The notes under the pieces are model-generated. The model saw only the letters and a list, made by a program, of their open reading frames with translations, ran no database searches and was not told the origin of the DNA. A program made the translations under genes and the position numbers. This document shows, in pieces, positions 1 to 8,996 of a stretch of DNA of 64,000 nucleotides. Source of the DNA: Chryseobacterium sp. StRB126 (GTDB lineage: Bacteria > Bacteroidota > Bacteroidia > Flavobacteriales > Weeksellaceae). The stretch lies in NCBI RefSeq assembly GCF_000829375.1, contig NZ_AP014624.1, positions 2,604,001 through 2,668,000 on the forward strand, in the 5' to 3' direction. How positions within the stretch are numbered: position 1 is the stretch's first letter; every line of letters begins with the position of its first letter.

Positions 1-1
1 G

Positions 2-220
2 CTTCAGTACAGAATCATGAAAAGATTATACTTAACGCCTTCCTTCAGCTATGGAAAAGTAAGTGAGGAGTTTTCTCCTTTCAATGACAGCTTTGAAATG
101 TTCGGCTATGGAGTAAATCTTGGATATGAATCTCTTATAGGCCCAATCAATCTTAATATTTCCAGAAATAACCAACTTGATTTTTCAAGGATATATTTCA
201 GTATCGGATTTAAGTTTTAA
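2..220 (+). CDS. C-terminal fragment of an outer-membrane beta-barrel protein (5' end outside window)
   Basis: The reading frame is open from the first base of the window and stops at 218-220, so only about 72 C-terminal residues are seen. The fragment alternates polar and hydrophobic residues and ends in aromatic-rich strands with a terminal phenylalanine (IYFSIGFKF), the usual signature of the last strand of an outer-membrane barrel recognised by the BAM complex. Patatin-like phospholipases with a C-terminal Omp85-type barrel and other surface-antigen-like barrels in Flavobacteriia end in a similar way, but nothing here separates these options. The internal ATG at 17 is unlikely to be the true start, because the frame continues upstream and no signal peptide follows it. 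Confidence 0.55.
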   Translation, partial: LQYRIMKRLYLTPSFSYGKVSEEFSPFNDSFEMFGYGVNLGYESLIGPINLNISRNNQLDFSRIYFSIGFKF

Positions 221-227
221 TGAGTAG

Positions 228-362
228 GGAAGCTGGAGGCTGGAAGTGGGAAGTACTCGAGACTAAGGCTGCATTTTTATCTCAATTTTTATTAATAGAT
301 TAAAATGACTTCCAGAGGTTATCGGAACAATAGTAACTTCCAGCCTCCCTCTTCCAGCTTCC
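228..362. repeat. Imperfect long inverted repeat of GA-rich words
   Basis: The left arm (about 228-254) contains GAAGCTGGAGGCTGGAAGT. The right arm (about 335-362) is its reverse complement with a 6-base insertion, giving CTTCCAGCTTCCAG-type words. The arms are separated by about 80 AT-rich bases. It lies after the barrel gene and before the terminator of the convergent hydrolase. A shorter relative of the right arm lies near 47504-47528. It resembles a dispersed non-coding palindromic repeat rather than a simple terminator. Confidence 0.5.
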
Positions 363-404
363 AGTCCAATAACTATTGTCTTGGAATTTCAGGACGTGGT
401 ATTT

Positions 405-442
405 ATTTAAAAAAACAGAAAAGCACCCCATTGCTGGAGTGC
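405..442 (-). terminator. Rho-independent terminator of the secreted hydrolase gene
   Basis: On the minus strand an 8-bp stem (423-430 with 435-442, one G-U pair, loop of 4) is followed by a T-rich run (TTTTCTGTTTTTTT). It lies about 40 bases past the stop codon at 483. Confidence 0.75.
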
Positions 443-482
443 CAAAATTAACTTGAAAATGATATATAAAAAGGATTAGATG

Positions 483-2426
483 CTATAGCTTAACTTTCTT
501 ATTGATGGTTTTTCCGTTAGCAAGAGTCATTTGTACTACATATACTCCTGGTTCCATACTTCTCGATTCAAATTGTTGAGAATTCACTTCCTGCTGATGA
601 AGCAAAGCTCCGGAAATACTGTATATACTGATAGTTTTAATATTATTATTAGCTCTGGCTTTGATCTGTTTGTTCTGTGCAAAAATATCTGTACTGTTTT
701 CCAATCTGCTGTTTCCAAGATTCTTATTAAACTGCAGGTTATAATATGGCGTAACGACTTCGAACGTATATTTCTGAGGATTCAGGTTTTTTAGATTGAT
801 ACCATCGTTTTCCTGATATTGGCCTTGGGAAATGGTTGTAACCAGATTTTTATTTTCATCAAAAATATGAACTGCAGAAAGTTCATTCTCATCGATTTTT
901 AATTTTAAAACTGAATTGTTTTCGGATTGTACAATTTCATTTTCCACCACCTCTCTAGGAGTATTCTTGATGTAGGGAAGCATCTTTTCCTGATTGTTTT
1001 CCAACACTTTCAATAGATATACACCATCATTTAAAGAAGATAGATTACGTTCATTTGCAGTTCTGCTGCTTATTTTCTCTTTATTAAAATCAGTAACTTC
1101 AACCAACTGCAGATTTCCAAGTTCGGGTTTTATCTGAGATGAAAATAGGATAGGAGCTTCTGCTGCTTGTTTTCCAAAAATAGATCCTACTGCAGCCCAT
1201 TGGTTAAAAAAACCACCACTTCTTAAGGTATTGAATTTGGCATTAGAAGCCAGAACGAAAGGAACTATACCACCCACGTGTCCGATAGGTCCCCAGTAGA
1301 AGGAATCCAGTTTGTATTTATTCAGATCCCACCATGCATAATAACCACGCTGTACATCAATAGTTTTGGAGGTATTTTCAGGTGGAATAGCTAAGTCTAC
1401 GGAAGAATGGCCTAATGTCATAGGGGTTTTATTATACCAATCATAAACATCTTTCGGCTTTAGACACTGTCTGAATTGATGGTTGGGGTTATTGGTTACT
1501 TCATTGATGAAATTGGTTGTGAATAGTTTTCTCCATATGAATGGTCCCCAGAGTAAACCGCCATTATCCTGAACAACGTGATAGTTATATTTGTCAAGAT
1601 ATTCTGCTGAAATAACTTCTGAAATATCATTAGTATAGGTTTTATATCCTGTATTATTGCAGCTGTGAAGCACATTGGCAAGAAATGAACTGAATGGGTA
1701 AATATCCTTTTCTAAAACACCTTTCTTTAAAGTGGTTTCCGACATATCATAAGGACCATCACCCATATAAGCATATGTAAACTTCAGATTCCCAGGGTTT
1801 GATACATTTAATCTTTTTAAAGTAGACATGGCTGCATGTGCTCCTTGGGAATAGCCTGCCAGAAAGTATTCATCGTAGCGTTTTATTCCCTGTTGTGCCA
1901 ATACCTTATTGGCGGCTGTAACAAAATCAATAGTGGCACCAGATTCAGTTGCATAGTCTACATATGGATGCACACCATCTCCGTCTCCCATCCCTACATA
2001 GTCAGGAGCCATTAAAATATAACCGTTGAGTACATAAGAAAGTTCCACCACGAATCCTGCGGTTAGAGTTCCTTTAAAATTAGAAGGAACGTTATCCCTG
2101 CTATCGGTAGTTCCATGGTCTGAGACGACTGTGGAAAGCTTCATATTAACATTAGGATACATCAGAAGTCCTGTTGCTTTTACAAGAACATTTTTTTCAT
2201 TTTTGGTGTAATAGGTTATTTTATATCCTTTTAAACCTACATTGAAACCATTCAGATAACTTACAAAATCAGGAGCGTTCTGCTCACCAAGATTGCTGGC
2301 GATGAAATTAGCGACTCCCTGTGGAGTTAAGTCTAGTTTTTGTTCGGCACTTATAAGATCTCCTGCCTGTTGGGCCAGATAAAAAGGTGCAGTGAGTCCT
2401 AACAAAAAAGTTGTTATTTTCTTCAT
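483..2426 (-). CDS. Secreted alpha/beta-hydrolase (lipase/esterase-like) with T9SS sorting domain
   Basis: This 647-residue protein starts with a Sec signal peptide (about residues 1-18, ending LAQ). Residues about 70-400 form an alpha/beta-hydrolase region: an oxyanion-side DHG (103-105), APDYVGMG (140-147) and a nucleophile elbow GYSQG (191-195, Ser193 as likely nucleophile). A later His in the segment GPIGHVGG may complete the triad. This arrangement resembles secretory lipases and bacterial secreted esterases, but the substrate cannot be told. The last 75 or so residues, with ISIYSISGALL and ending in KKVKL, are a typical type A T9SS C-terminal sorting domain, so the enzyme should be exported across the outer membrane and attached to the surface or released. 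It is a single-gene unit with its own terminator. Confidence 0.85.
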   Translation of the reverse strand: MKKITTFLLGLTAPFYLAQQAGDLISAEQKLDLTPQGVANFIASNLGEQNAPDFVSYLNGFNVGLKGYKITYYTKNEKNVLVKATGLLMYPNVNMKLSTVVSDHGTTDSRDNVPSNFKGTLTAGFVVELSYVLNGYILMAPDYVGMGDGDGVHPYVDYATESGATIDFVTAANKVLAQQGIKRYDEYFLAGYSQGAHAAMSTLKRLNVSNPGNLKFTYAYMGDGPYDMSETTLKKGVLEKDIYPFSSFLANVLHSCNNTGYKTYTNDISEVISAEYLDKYNYHVVQDNGGLLWGPFIWRKLFTTNFINEVTNNPNHQFRQCLKPKDVYDWYNKTPMTLGHSSVDLAIPPENTSKTIDVQRGYYAWWDLNKYKLDSFYWGPIGHVGGIVPFVLASNAKFNTLRSGGFFNQWAAVGSIFGKQAAEAPILFSSQIKPELGNLQLVEVTDFNKEKISSRTANERNLSSLNDGVYLLKVLENNQEKMLPYIKNTPREVVENEIVQSENNSVLKLKIDENELSAVHIFDENKNLVTTISQGQYQENDGINLKNLNPQKYTFEVVTPYYNLQFNKNLGNSRLENSTDIFAQNKQIKARANNNIKTISIYSISGALLHQQEVNSQQFESRSMEPGVYVVQMTLANGKTINKKVKL

Positions 2427-2538
2427 ATCGTGGATTTTTACTACTGTTAATGTAGTATTTTTAATAATTCCTCAAAAATATTCAGACATTAATAACTATT
2501 CATCGAATATTAAATTCTCTGAAAGGTGAGTAAAATAA

Positions 2539-2566
2539 AAGAGTCTGATCCAAAGACCAGACTCTT
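2539..2566 (-). terminator. Terminator of the acyl-CoA dehydrogenase gene
   Basis: A 9-bp perfect stem (AAGAGTCTG at 2539-2547 with CAGACTCTT at 2558-2566) is followed on the minus strand by TTTATTTTA, 20 bases past the stop codon. Confidence 0.75.
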
Positions 2567-2585
2567 AGTTCTATATTTTTTTTCC

Positions 2586-3764
2586 TTAGAAAGCGTTGAT
2601 ACCTGTAATATCTAAACCGGTGATTAACAAATGAACGTCGTGAGTTCCTTCATAAGTAATAACAGACTCCAGATTGGCAGCGTGTCTCATCATTGGGAAT
2701 TCACCCATGATACCCATGCCTCCAAGAATCTGTCTTGATTCTCTTGCAATGTCAATAGCCATTTTTACGTTGTTGCGCTTAGCCATTGAGATCTGTGCAG
2801 GTGTTGCTTTATGAGCATTTTTAAGATTTCCTAACTGAAGACATAATAACTGAGCTTTTGTAATCTCTGTTAAGAATTCAGCTAATTTTTTCTGTTGAAG
2901 CTGATAAGATCCGATTGGTTTACCAAACTGCTTTCTTTCTTTGGAATACTGAACTGCTGTACAATGACAGTCAATAGCCGCTCCGATTACTCCCCAGGAA
3001 ATTCCATATCTGGCAGAGTTCAGACAAGATAAAGGTCCTTTCAGTCCTGTAACGCCAGGAAGTAGGTTTTCTTTCGGAACTTTTACATCGTTAAATACCA
3101 ATTCTCCTGTTTTGGAAGCTCTCAAGCTCCATTTATTGTGTGTTTCCGGAGTAGTGAATCCTTCCATTCCTCTTTCAACAATTAATCCCTGTATTTTTCC
3201 TTCTTCATTCTTTGCCCATACTACAGCAATGTCGCAAAGAGGGGAGTTGGTGATCCACATTTTTGCACCATTCAAAAGATAGTGGTCTCCCATATCCTTG
3301 AAGTAAGTTTCCATAGAACTTGGATCAGAACCGTGATTAGGCTCGGTTAATCCAAAAGAACCAATCATTTCTCCAGCAGCTAATTTTGGAAGATATTTCT
3401 TTTTCTGTTCCTCAGAACCGAACTCATTAATAGGAAACATTACCAAAGAGCTTTGTACTGAAGCAGCAGAACGTACTGCAGAATCTCCTCTTTCTAATTC
3501 CTGCATGATAAGACCATAAGAAATCTGATCTAATCCGGAACCTCCATATTCAACCGGAATATAGGGTCCTAATGCCCCGATTTTTCCTAATTCTCTCATA
3601 AGGCCAGGAAGATCAGTATGATTTTGTGCTGCCTGGTCAATCTGCGGCATTACATAACTTTCAACCCAATCCCTTACAGATTGGCGGATCAGTTTGTGTT
3701 CTTCAGTAAGTAAAGCATCAATTCCATAATAATCAGGGATGCTTGTAAGAGGATAATATGACAT
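2586..3764 (-). CDS. gcdH: Acyl-CoA dehydrogenase, glutaryl-CoA dehydrogenase type
   Basis: This is a flavoenzyme of 392 residues, the usual family length. It has the N-terminal helical domain, a FAD/substrate segment (SFGLTEPNHGSDPSS, near residue 140) and the C-terminal helical domain with RKQFGKPIG and GGMG. The catalytic base is expected at Glu372 in YEGTHDVH; that position and the EGTHD context match glutaryl-CoA dehydrogenases, which oxidise and decarboxylate glutaryl-CoA to crotonyl-CoA in lysine/tryptophan breakdown. The RSAASVQSSL segment also fits that subgroup. The substrate is inferred from motif similarity; a general acyl-CoA dehydrogenase is the alternative. It is monocistronic, with a terminator directly downstream. 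Confidence 0.85.
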   Translation of the reverse strand: MSYYPLTSIPDYYGIDALLTEEHKLIRQSVRDWVESYVMPQIDQAAQNHTDLPGLMRELGKIGALGPYIPVEYGGSGLDQISYGLIMQELERGDSAVRSAASVQSSLVMFPINEFGSEEQKKKYLPKLAAGEMIGSFGLTEPNHGSDPSSMETYFKDMGDHYLLNGAKMWITNSPLCDIAVVWAKNEEGKIQGLIVERGMEGFTTPETHNKWSLRASKTGELVFNDVKVPKENLLPGVTGLKGPLSCLNSARYGISWGVIGAAIDCHCTAVQYSKERKQFGKPIGSYQLQQKKLAEFLTEITKAQLLCLQLGNLKNAHKATPAQISMAKRNNVKMAIDIARESRQILGGMGIMGEFPMMRHAANLESVITYEGTHDVHLLITGLDITGINAF

Positions 3765-3892
3765 GATTTTTTGATTTTGTTAAAAATAACATTTTTCGTG
3801 GTGTTTAAGAAATTTTTTTGAAAACTTATCTAAATGCTGGTTTTCAAACAGATAATATGGTTTTTTCCTGTGTAAGGAATAAAATTCACATT

Positions 3893-4681
3893 TTAAACCT
3901 CCTCATCATTGGAGATAGGATACTGATTAGTGGCATTATGAACCTCAGTCTTGAATTTATACAGATATGGAGCCTTGTTAGCAGAACCGTCGTATAGCTT
4001 TTCCAATCTATCAAGGATATTTAGGCTTAATATTTTTCGTTGGAAATTATTTCTTCTGAATTTCTGTCCTAAAATAGTTTCATAAAGAGCCTGAAGGTCC
4101 TTCATCGTAAATTTTTCAGGAAGAAGATTACTGGCTGCCACTTCAGTGTTGATATTCATTCTCAGGTATTCCAGTCCGGTTTCTATAATTCTGTCGTGAT
4201 CAAATGCCATCTTGGGAAGATTGTTCACCTCAAACCATTCACAGCTTTCATTAAAAGCATCCGGAAAAGTATTGGTCAGTGAAAAATCGATAAGACTGCA
4301 GTATCCTACCGTAATAAACCTTTGAAAGATCCAGTGATCTTCCGGTACTTCAATCCCTTTATTTCTAAGAAGGATCTGATGAACATTGTTTTCTGTACGG
4401 TCTATTCTTCCAAACGTATGAAATTGCTTTAAAAATAAACCTTTAAGGTGTGTTCTTTCATACAAAACACGCTCTGCGGCTTCCCTCAGGTCTTCATCAT
4501 TGAAAACAAAACCACCAGGAAGTGACCATAGATCCAGATCATGATATTTTAACAATAGGACTTTCAGAATATTATTGTGAAAGCCGAATATCGTACAGTC
4601 TACAGAAATATGAGCAACGAAATCCTTTGTGTCGATCAGTTCCTGAAGTGTTTCTTTGCTTTTTGTGTCTTTGATTTTCAT
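3893..4681 (-). CDS. Nudix-domain transcriptional regulator (NrtR/AraR-like), degenerate Nudix box
   Basis: The protein has 262 residues: an N-terminal Nudix fold (about 20-165) and a C-terminal winged-helix-like part (about 175-240, with FTMKDLQALYETILGQ and FRRNNFQRKI) as in NrtR-family regulators. The Nudix box (residues 57-79) keeps the first Gly and Glu63. The catalytic REUxEExGU core reads RVLYERTHL, so two of its three metal-binding glutamates and the glycine are lost. That predicts ligand sensing without hydrolysis, as known for Bacteroidota Nudix regulators of sugar catabolism such as AraR. It lies 16 bases downstream of an MFS transporter gene and is probably co-transcribed with it, divergent from the SusC-led glucan operon. 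A role as the local sugar-responsive repressor is an inference. Confidence 0.8.
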   Translation of the reverse strand: MKIKDTKSKETLQELIDTKDFVAHISVDCTIFGFHNNILKVLLLKYHDLDLWSLPGGFVFNDEDLREAAERVLYERTHLKGLFLKQFHTFGRIDRTENNVHQILLRNKGIEVPEDHWIFQRFITVGYCSLIDFSLTNTFPDAFNESCEWFEVNNLPKMAFDHDRIIETGLEYLRMNINTEVAASNLLPEKFTMKDLQALYETILGQKFRRNNFQRKILSLNILDRLEKLYDGSANKAPYLYKFKTEVHNATNQYPISNDEEV

Positions 4682-4697
4682 GGTTGTAAAAATAAAA

Positions 4698-5891
4698 CTA
4701 TTTTCTATATTTTCTTTTTGAGACGGTAAAATATAATAAACTAATCACAAAAAGAAGAATTACAGAGCATAAAATATATAATGGATAAAAGTTTAAAAGC
4801 TGCTTCCCAAAGAGTATAGCCATGATAATAGAACTCACAGAGCTTCCCAGGGAAGAAAAAATAACAATAAGAGAGGTAAACAGATTTATCTTTTCTTTAT
4901 CAACCAAAGCAATCATTTTTGAATTGACAACAGGGTATAGCGGTGAGAGAAATAAACCTATAACCGGAAACAAAAAGAGAATAAGCCTCGAATCTTCAGA
5001 ATCAAAATACTGAAGCCCTAAAATCGTAAGTAATAAAGCGATGATAAGAGTGATGCATGTAATATAATATGTTGATAATGAAAACCTACGGATAATATTG
5101 GCTGTAACGGTTCTTCCTGCATACGAAAAAAGTGAAAGAAACGAAGTGGCCTGAAGAGCAAAAAATGAATTGACTTTCAAATGATTCTTATAAAAAGACG
5201 GCAACCATGAATTGAACCCCTGTTCTACAAAAACAATAAAGAAGATTACCGCAAGAAACAAAGCAACCACAGGGGTTGTAAATACTGATAATTCTGTGAG
5301 TATACTTTTGTTTTCCGATGGTTTAGACTCTGTTATTTCTATTTTTGAAAGAAGGAATATGGTAATGGCAGATAATACAGCAATTAGTAAAAACCCAAAT
5401 CTCCAGAATTCGGAATACTGGCTTGAGATGATCCATCCAAAACCTGTATTCACCACAAAAATTCCGATCATAAAAGAAGCTTCCACGCTGTTCATTGTTT
5501 TAGCCAAAGACTTCTCATCCGAAATGTTATTCCTGATGATCCCAAACACACATATTTTCCCAATGGCAAAGCAGGCTCCAATAATGGCAAACCATACTTT
5601 ATAAAACCAGAATTCTTCAATAAACGGAAGAAGGCAGGAGCAGAATCCTACAATAGCTAAAGCTGCAATCAGTGCTTTTTTTGATCCTGTTTTATTAATA
5701 AAGCTTACTGCAAATAATGAGATAAAAGCAATGGGGAGATCTTTGAAAGATTCCAGAAGTCCAAGTTCTCCATAGGTGATATTATTGTCTGCAAGCTGAA
5801 GGATAATAAGCCCCATACAGTTGAGCACCATTGAAAAAATCAGAAAGGTTAATTTAAGAGGAAGAGAAATTTTGGAAAGCTTAGCGGTCAT
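4698..5891 (-). CDS. MFS transporter, probable sugar/oligosaccharide permease
   Basis: The 397-residue protein is very hydrophobic, with about 12 predicted membrane segments and a short cytoplasmic loop near residues 185-200 (KIEITESKPSENKS), the usual layout of a Major Facilitator. A conserved loop between helices 2 and 3 reads INKTGSKKAL. The substrate cannot be read from sequence. Its position, directly upstream of the Nudix regulator and divergent from the SusC/SusD and glycoside-hydrolase genes, suggests inner-membrane uptake of glucose or short glucans released by that locus. Confidence 0.8.
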   Translation of the reverse strand: MTAKLSKISLPLKLTFLIFSMVLNCMGLIILQLADNNITYGELGLLESFKDLPIAFISLFAVSFINKTGSKKALIAALAIVGFCSCLLPFIEEFWFYKVWFAIIGACFAIGKICVFGIIRNNISDEKSLAKTMNSVEASFMIGIFVVNTGFGWIISSQYSEFWRFGFLLIAVLSAITIFLLSKIEITESKPSENKSILTELSVFTTPVVALFLAVIFFIVFVEQGFNSWLPSFYKNHLKVNSFFALQATSFLSLFSYAGRTVTANIIRRFSLSTYYITCITLIIALLLTILGLQYFDSEDSRLILFLFPVIGLFLSPLYPVVNSKMIALVDKEKINLFTSLIVIFSSLGSSVSSIIMAILFGKQLLNFYPLYILCSVILLFVISLLYFTVSKRKYRK

Positions 5892-6036
5892 TTCGGGAGT
5901 TAACTTTATTGAATTTTTATAACTTTTGGTGAATAATTGATACGAAGATATGGCTTTTAACCCTCAATAATAAACGAAATTTCAAAATATTTATTAATAT
6001 AATGTTAATTAATTGAAAAAAAATATATTTTTATTG

Positions 6037-6049
6037 TCTCAATTTGAGA
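6037..6049. promoter_or_regulatory. Candidate operator palindrome upstream of the SusC gene
   Basis: TCTCAATTTGAGA is a perfect 6-1-6 inverted repeat, 20 bases before the SusC start codon. It lies in the divergent region between the MFS/Nudix-regulator genes and the SusC operon, where a local regulator would bind. The A/T-rich stretch before it (ATATATTTTTATTG) could hold a weak -7 element. No binding data are available. Confidence 0.3.
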
Positions 6050-6069
6050 ATTAAAACAAATAGCTGTAT

Positions 6070-8985
6070 ATGAATGTAAGAATATCGAGAAATTTAGGAG
6101 TGATTGCCGTCCTCTATTTTACGGCTAACTTCAGTGGCCAGACTAAAAAGGACACGCTTTCTAAGGAAAACAAAATAGATGAGATTGTAGTGATTGGTTA
6201 TGGGACCCAGAAGAAGTCTAATGTAACCGGGGCAATCGCAAGTATTAAAGCCAGTGATATAGAAAACATCCCTACCGGTAAGCCGGAACAGGTGTTGCAG
6301 GGAAGGGCTGCAGGGGTTTCTGTAGTAACTAATTCCGGACAACCGGGTGCTGCTGCAACAGTTCGAGTTCGTGGAATCACCAGTTTTGGAGCCGGAAGTA
6401 ATAGTCCGTTATGGGTGGTAGATGGTATTGTGGTGGATAATATCGGCTGGCTTAATCAGTCTGATATAGAAAGTATTGAAGTGCTGAAAGATGGAGCATC
6501 ATCTGCAATTTATGGAGTTTCTGCGGCAAAAGGAGTAATCCTGGTTACCACAAAAAAAGGGAAGAAAGGAAAACTGGTTCTTTCCTATAATGGATTTTAC
6601 GGATTTTCGAATACCGCTAAAAAGCTGGACCTTTTGGATGCCACTCAATATGCCAAAATTATTAATGAAGGTTTTGTAAATGACGGACAGGCTCCTCGTT
6701 TTGCAAATCCTGAATCCTTTGGAAAAGGAACAAACTGGCAGGATACCATTTTTGGAACAGGAGAAAAATCTTCCCATGAAGTAAGTATTACGGGGGGTAA
6801 TGATAAATCCAGTTACTATACATCGTTCGGGTATTTCGATCAGACAGGTATTGTAATGACGGATATCTCTTATTATAAAAGAATCAATGCAAGATTCAAT
6901 TCAACCCATAAGGTTACAGATTATTTAACATTAGGGCAGACTTTTGCCTATACCCATACAAAATCTCAGGGCGTAAGCGCTAACGAAGAATACGGTGGGC
7001 CGTTAGCTTCAGCAGTTAACTTAGATCCAATTACACCAGAAGTGGTTACAGATTGGTCTCAGGTAGATCCGGGTGGTTATACAGATCCTTATATTATCCG
7101 TGATCCCAATGGCAATCCTTATGGAATTTCGCGTTATGTAAATAATGAAATGACCAATCCAAGAGCTTTTCGTGCTATTCAGCAGGGAAATTACAATTGG
7201 TCTGATGATTTTGTAGGGAATATTTTTGCTGAACTTAAATTTCTTAACCACTTCACATTCAAGTCGAGCTTAAATGGAAAGAAATCATATTGGGGCAGTC
7301 GAACCTTTACACCCAAGTATTATTTAAGTCCAAGCTACAGAAGTACAAGTTTTAACAGCCTGAATAAGGTGGATGAGAATAAATTTGAATGGAGTATGGA
7401 AAATACCCTGACTTATCAAAATAAATTTGGAGATCACAGTCTAAGTATTTTAATTGGGCAGGGAGTATATCGATATAATGTATCAGGTGGGGCCAGCTTA
7501 ACCTACAGTAATCTGCCAATTGATAGCTGGCAGGATGCTTCTTTTAACTTTGATGTTCCTCAGGATGATATTACAGCAAAAGGATGGGACGGAATTCAAA
7601 CCCGTAAGGCATCTTATTTTGGTAGGATCATTTATGACTATGCTGATAAATATTTATTTACAGGGACTATTCGTAGAGATGGATCTTCAAAATTTGCGAC
7701 CAACCATCATTGGGGAACTTTTCCGTCAATGTCTGTAGGATGGAATGTTCATAAAGAAGATTTCTGGCCGGAAAATAAGGTGATTAATAACATGAAACTG
7801 AGAGGGGGTTATGGGGTTTTAGGAAATGATGAGATGGAAAACTTCAGATTTGCAAGTTTTATGGTTTCAGGAAGTAATTATACCACTCCAGGAAACAATA
7901 TTATTATAGGATATGCTCCAAGTACATTAGAAAACCCTAATCTTAAATGGGAACAAACAAGCCAGTTGAATATTGCAGCAGATTTTAAACTATTCAATAA
8001 TTTTACTTTTACAGCAGATTGGTATAAGAAGAAAACTACTGATATTTTAAGACAAATTAATATTCCAGGTTATGTAGGAGTTCCTAATTTACCTTGGTCA
8101 AATGTAGGAGATATGGAAAACTCAGGACTTGAGCTTGAGTTGGGGTACAAAAAAAATTGGCAGGATTTCAGTATATCGGTTAACGGAAACTTTGCTACCA
8201 TAAAAAATAAAGTGTTGCGATTAGAGGATGATATCAATTACTTCAATCTCGCTTCTTTCCAGACTATGGGAGCGGTATCAAGAGTAGCTGTGGGGCAGCC
8301 CTATGGATCGTTCTATGGGCAGACGTATAGCGGTGTTTTCCAGAATCAGGCACAAATTGATGCTTATGTAAATGCCAATGGAGGCAAACTTTTACCGGAT
8401 GCAAAACCTGGGGATTTTATCTGGCAGGATAATAACGGAGATGGTAAAATTGACGAGGATGATAAAGTGAATTTAGGAAGTTCTATTCCAAAATATACTT
8501 TCGGACTTACGGTTAATTTGAATTACAAAAACTTTGATTTTATGGTATTTGCCCAAGGACAGGCAGGTAATAAAATTTTCCAGGGACTAAGAAGGTTGGA
8601 TGTTGTGGATGCCAATTATCAGACAAAGATTTTAAACCGCTGGACAGGAGAGGGTTCTACTAATGAAAATCCAAGGGTTACCCGAAATGATCCTAACCAT
8701 AATTATACATGGATGTCAAATTATTATCTTCAGAAAGGAGATTATGTGAGAGTGAAAATTGTTCAGTTAGGATATACACTTCCTCAGGATATTACCAGCC
8801 GTTTCGGAATGAGTAAAGTGAGACTCTACATCACAGGAGAAAACCTTTTCACTTTCACTAAATACACCGGATATGATCCGGAAATTGCAGGAAGAAATAA
8901 TTCTGAACAGGATATTATAGGGGTGGACAGAGCTTATTATCCACAGGCCAGAACATTCTTGCTGGGAGCAAATATTCAATTTTAA
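6070..8985 (+). CDS. SusC/RagA-family TonB-dependent glycan transporter
   Basis: The 971-residue protein has a short signal peptide (about 1-23, ending FSG) and a TonB box region IDEIVVIGYGTQKK (36-49). A plug domain follows, with VRVRGITSFG and the SusC-type DIESIEVLKDGASSAIYG, then a long 22-strand-type barrel ending in LLGANIQF. It imports oligosaccharides across the outer membrane with energy from TonB. Many SusC proteins carry a carboxypeptidase-regulatory-like domain of about 80 residues between the signal peptide and the TonB box; here it is absent. The gene opens a six-gene operon and is followed after 11 bases by its SusD partner. Confidence 0.95.
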   Translation: MNVRISRNLGVIAVLYFTANFSGQTKKDTLSKENKIDEIVVIGYGTQKKSNVTGAIASIKASDIENIPTGKPEQVLQGRAAGVSVVTNSGQPGAAATVRVRGITSFGAGSNSPLWVVDGIVVDNIGWLNQSDIESIEVLKDGASSAIYGVSAAKGVILVTTKKGKKGKLVLSYNGFYGFSNTAKKLDLLDATQYAKIINEGFVNDGQAPRFANPESFGKGTNWQDTIFGTGEKSSHEVSITGGNDKSSYYTSFGYFDQTGIVMTDISYYKRINARFNSTHKVTDYLTLGQTFAYTHTKSQGVSANEEYGGPLASAVNLDPITPEVVTDWSQVDPGGYTDPYIIRDPNGNPYGISRYVNNEMTNPRAFRAIQQGNYNWSDDFVGNIFAELKFLNHFTFKSSLNGKKSYWGSRTFTPKYYLSPSYRSTSFNSLNKVDENKFEWSMENTLTYQNKFGDHSLSILIGQGVYRYNVSGGASLTYSNLPIDSWQDASFNFDVPQDDITAKGWDGIQTRKASYFGRIIYDYADKYLFTGTIRRDGSSKFATNHHWGTFPSMSVGWNVHKEDFWPENKVINNMKLRGGYGVLGNDEMENFRFASFMVSGSNYTTPGNNIIIGYAPSTLENPNLKWEQTSQLNIAADFKLFNNFTFTADWYKKKTTDILRQINIPGYVGVPNLPWSNVGDMENSGLELELGYKKNWQDFSISVNGNFATIKNKVLRLEDDINYFNLASFQTMGAVSRVAVGQPYGSFYGQTYSGVFQNQAQIDAYVNANGGKLLPDAKPGDFIWQDNNGDGKIDEDDKVNLGSSIPKYTFGLTVNLNYKNFDFMVFAQGQAGNKIFQGLRRLDVVDANYQTKILNRWTGEGSTNENPRVTRNDPNHNYTWMSNYYLQKGDYVRVKIVQLGYTLPQDITSRFGMSKVRLYITGENLFTFTKYTGYDPEIAGRNNSEQDIIGVDRAYYPQARTFLLGANIQF

Positions 8986-8996
8986 TATGTAATAAC

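Noticed and set aside
5212..5604. 130-residue plus-strand frame inside the MFS gene
   Set aside because: It is antisense to a clear membrane transporter, has no family features and lies wholly inside that gene.
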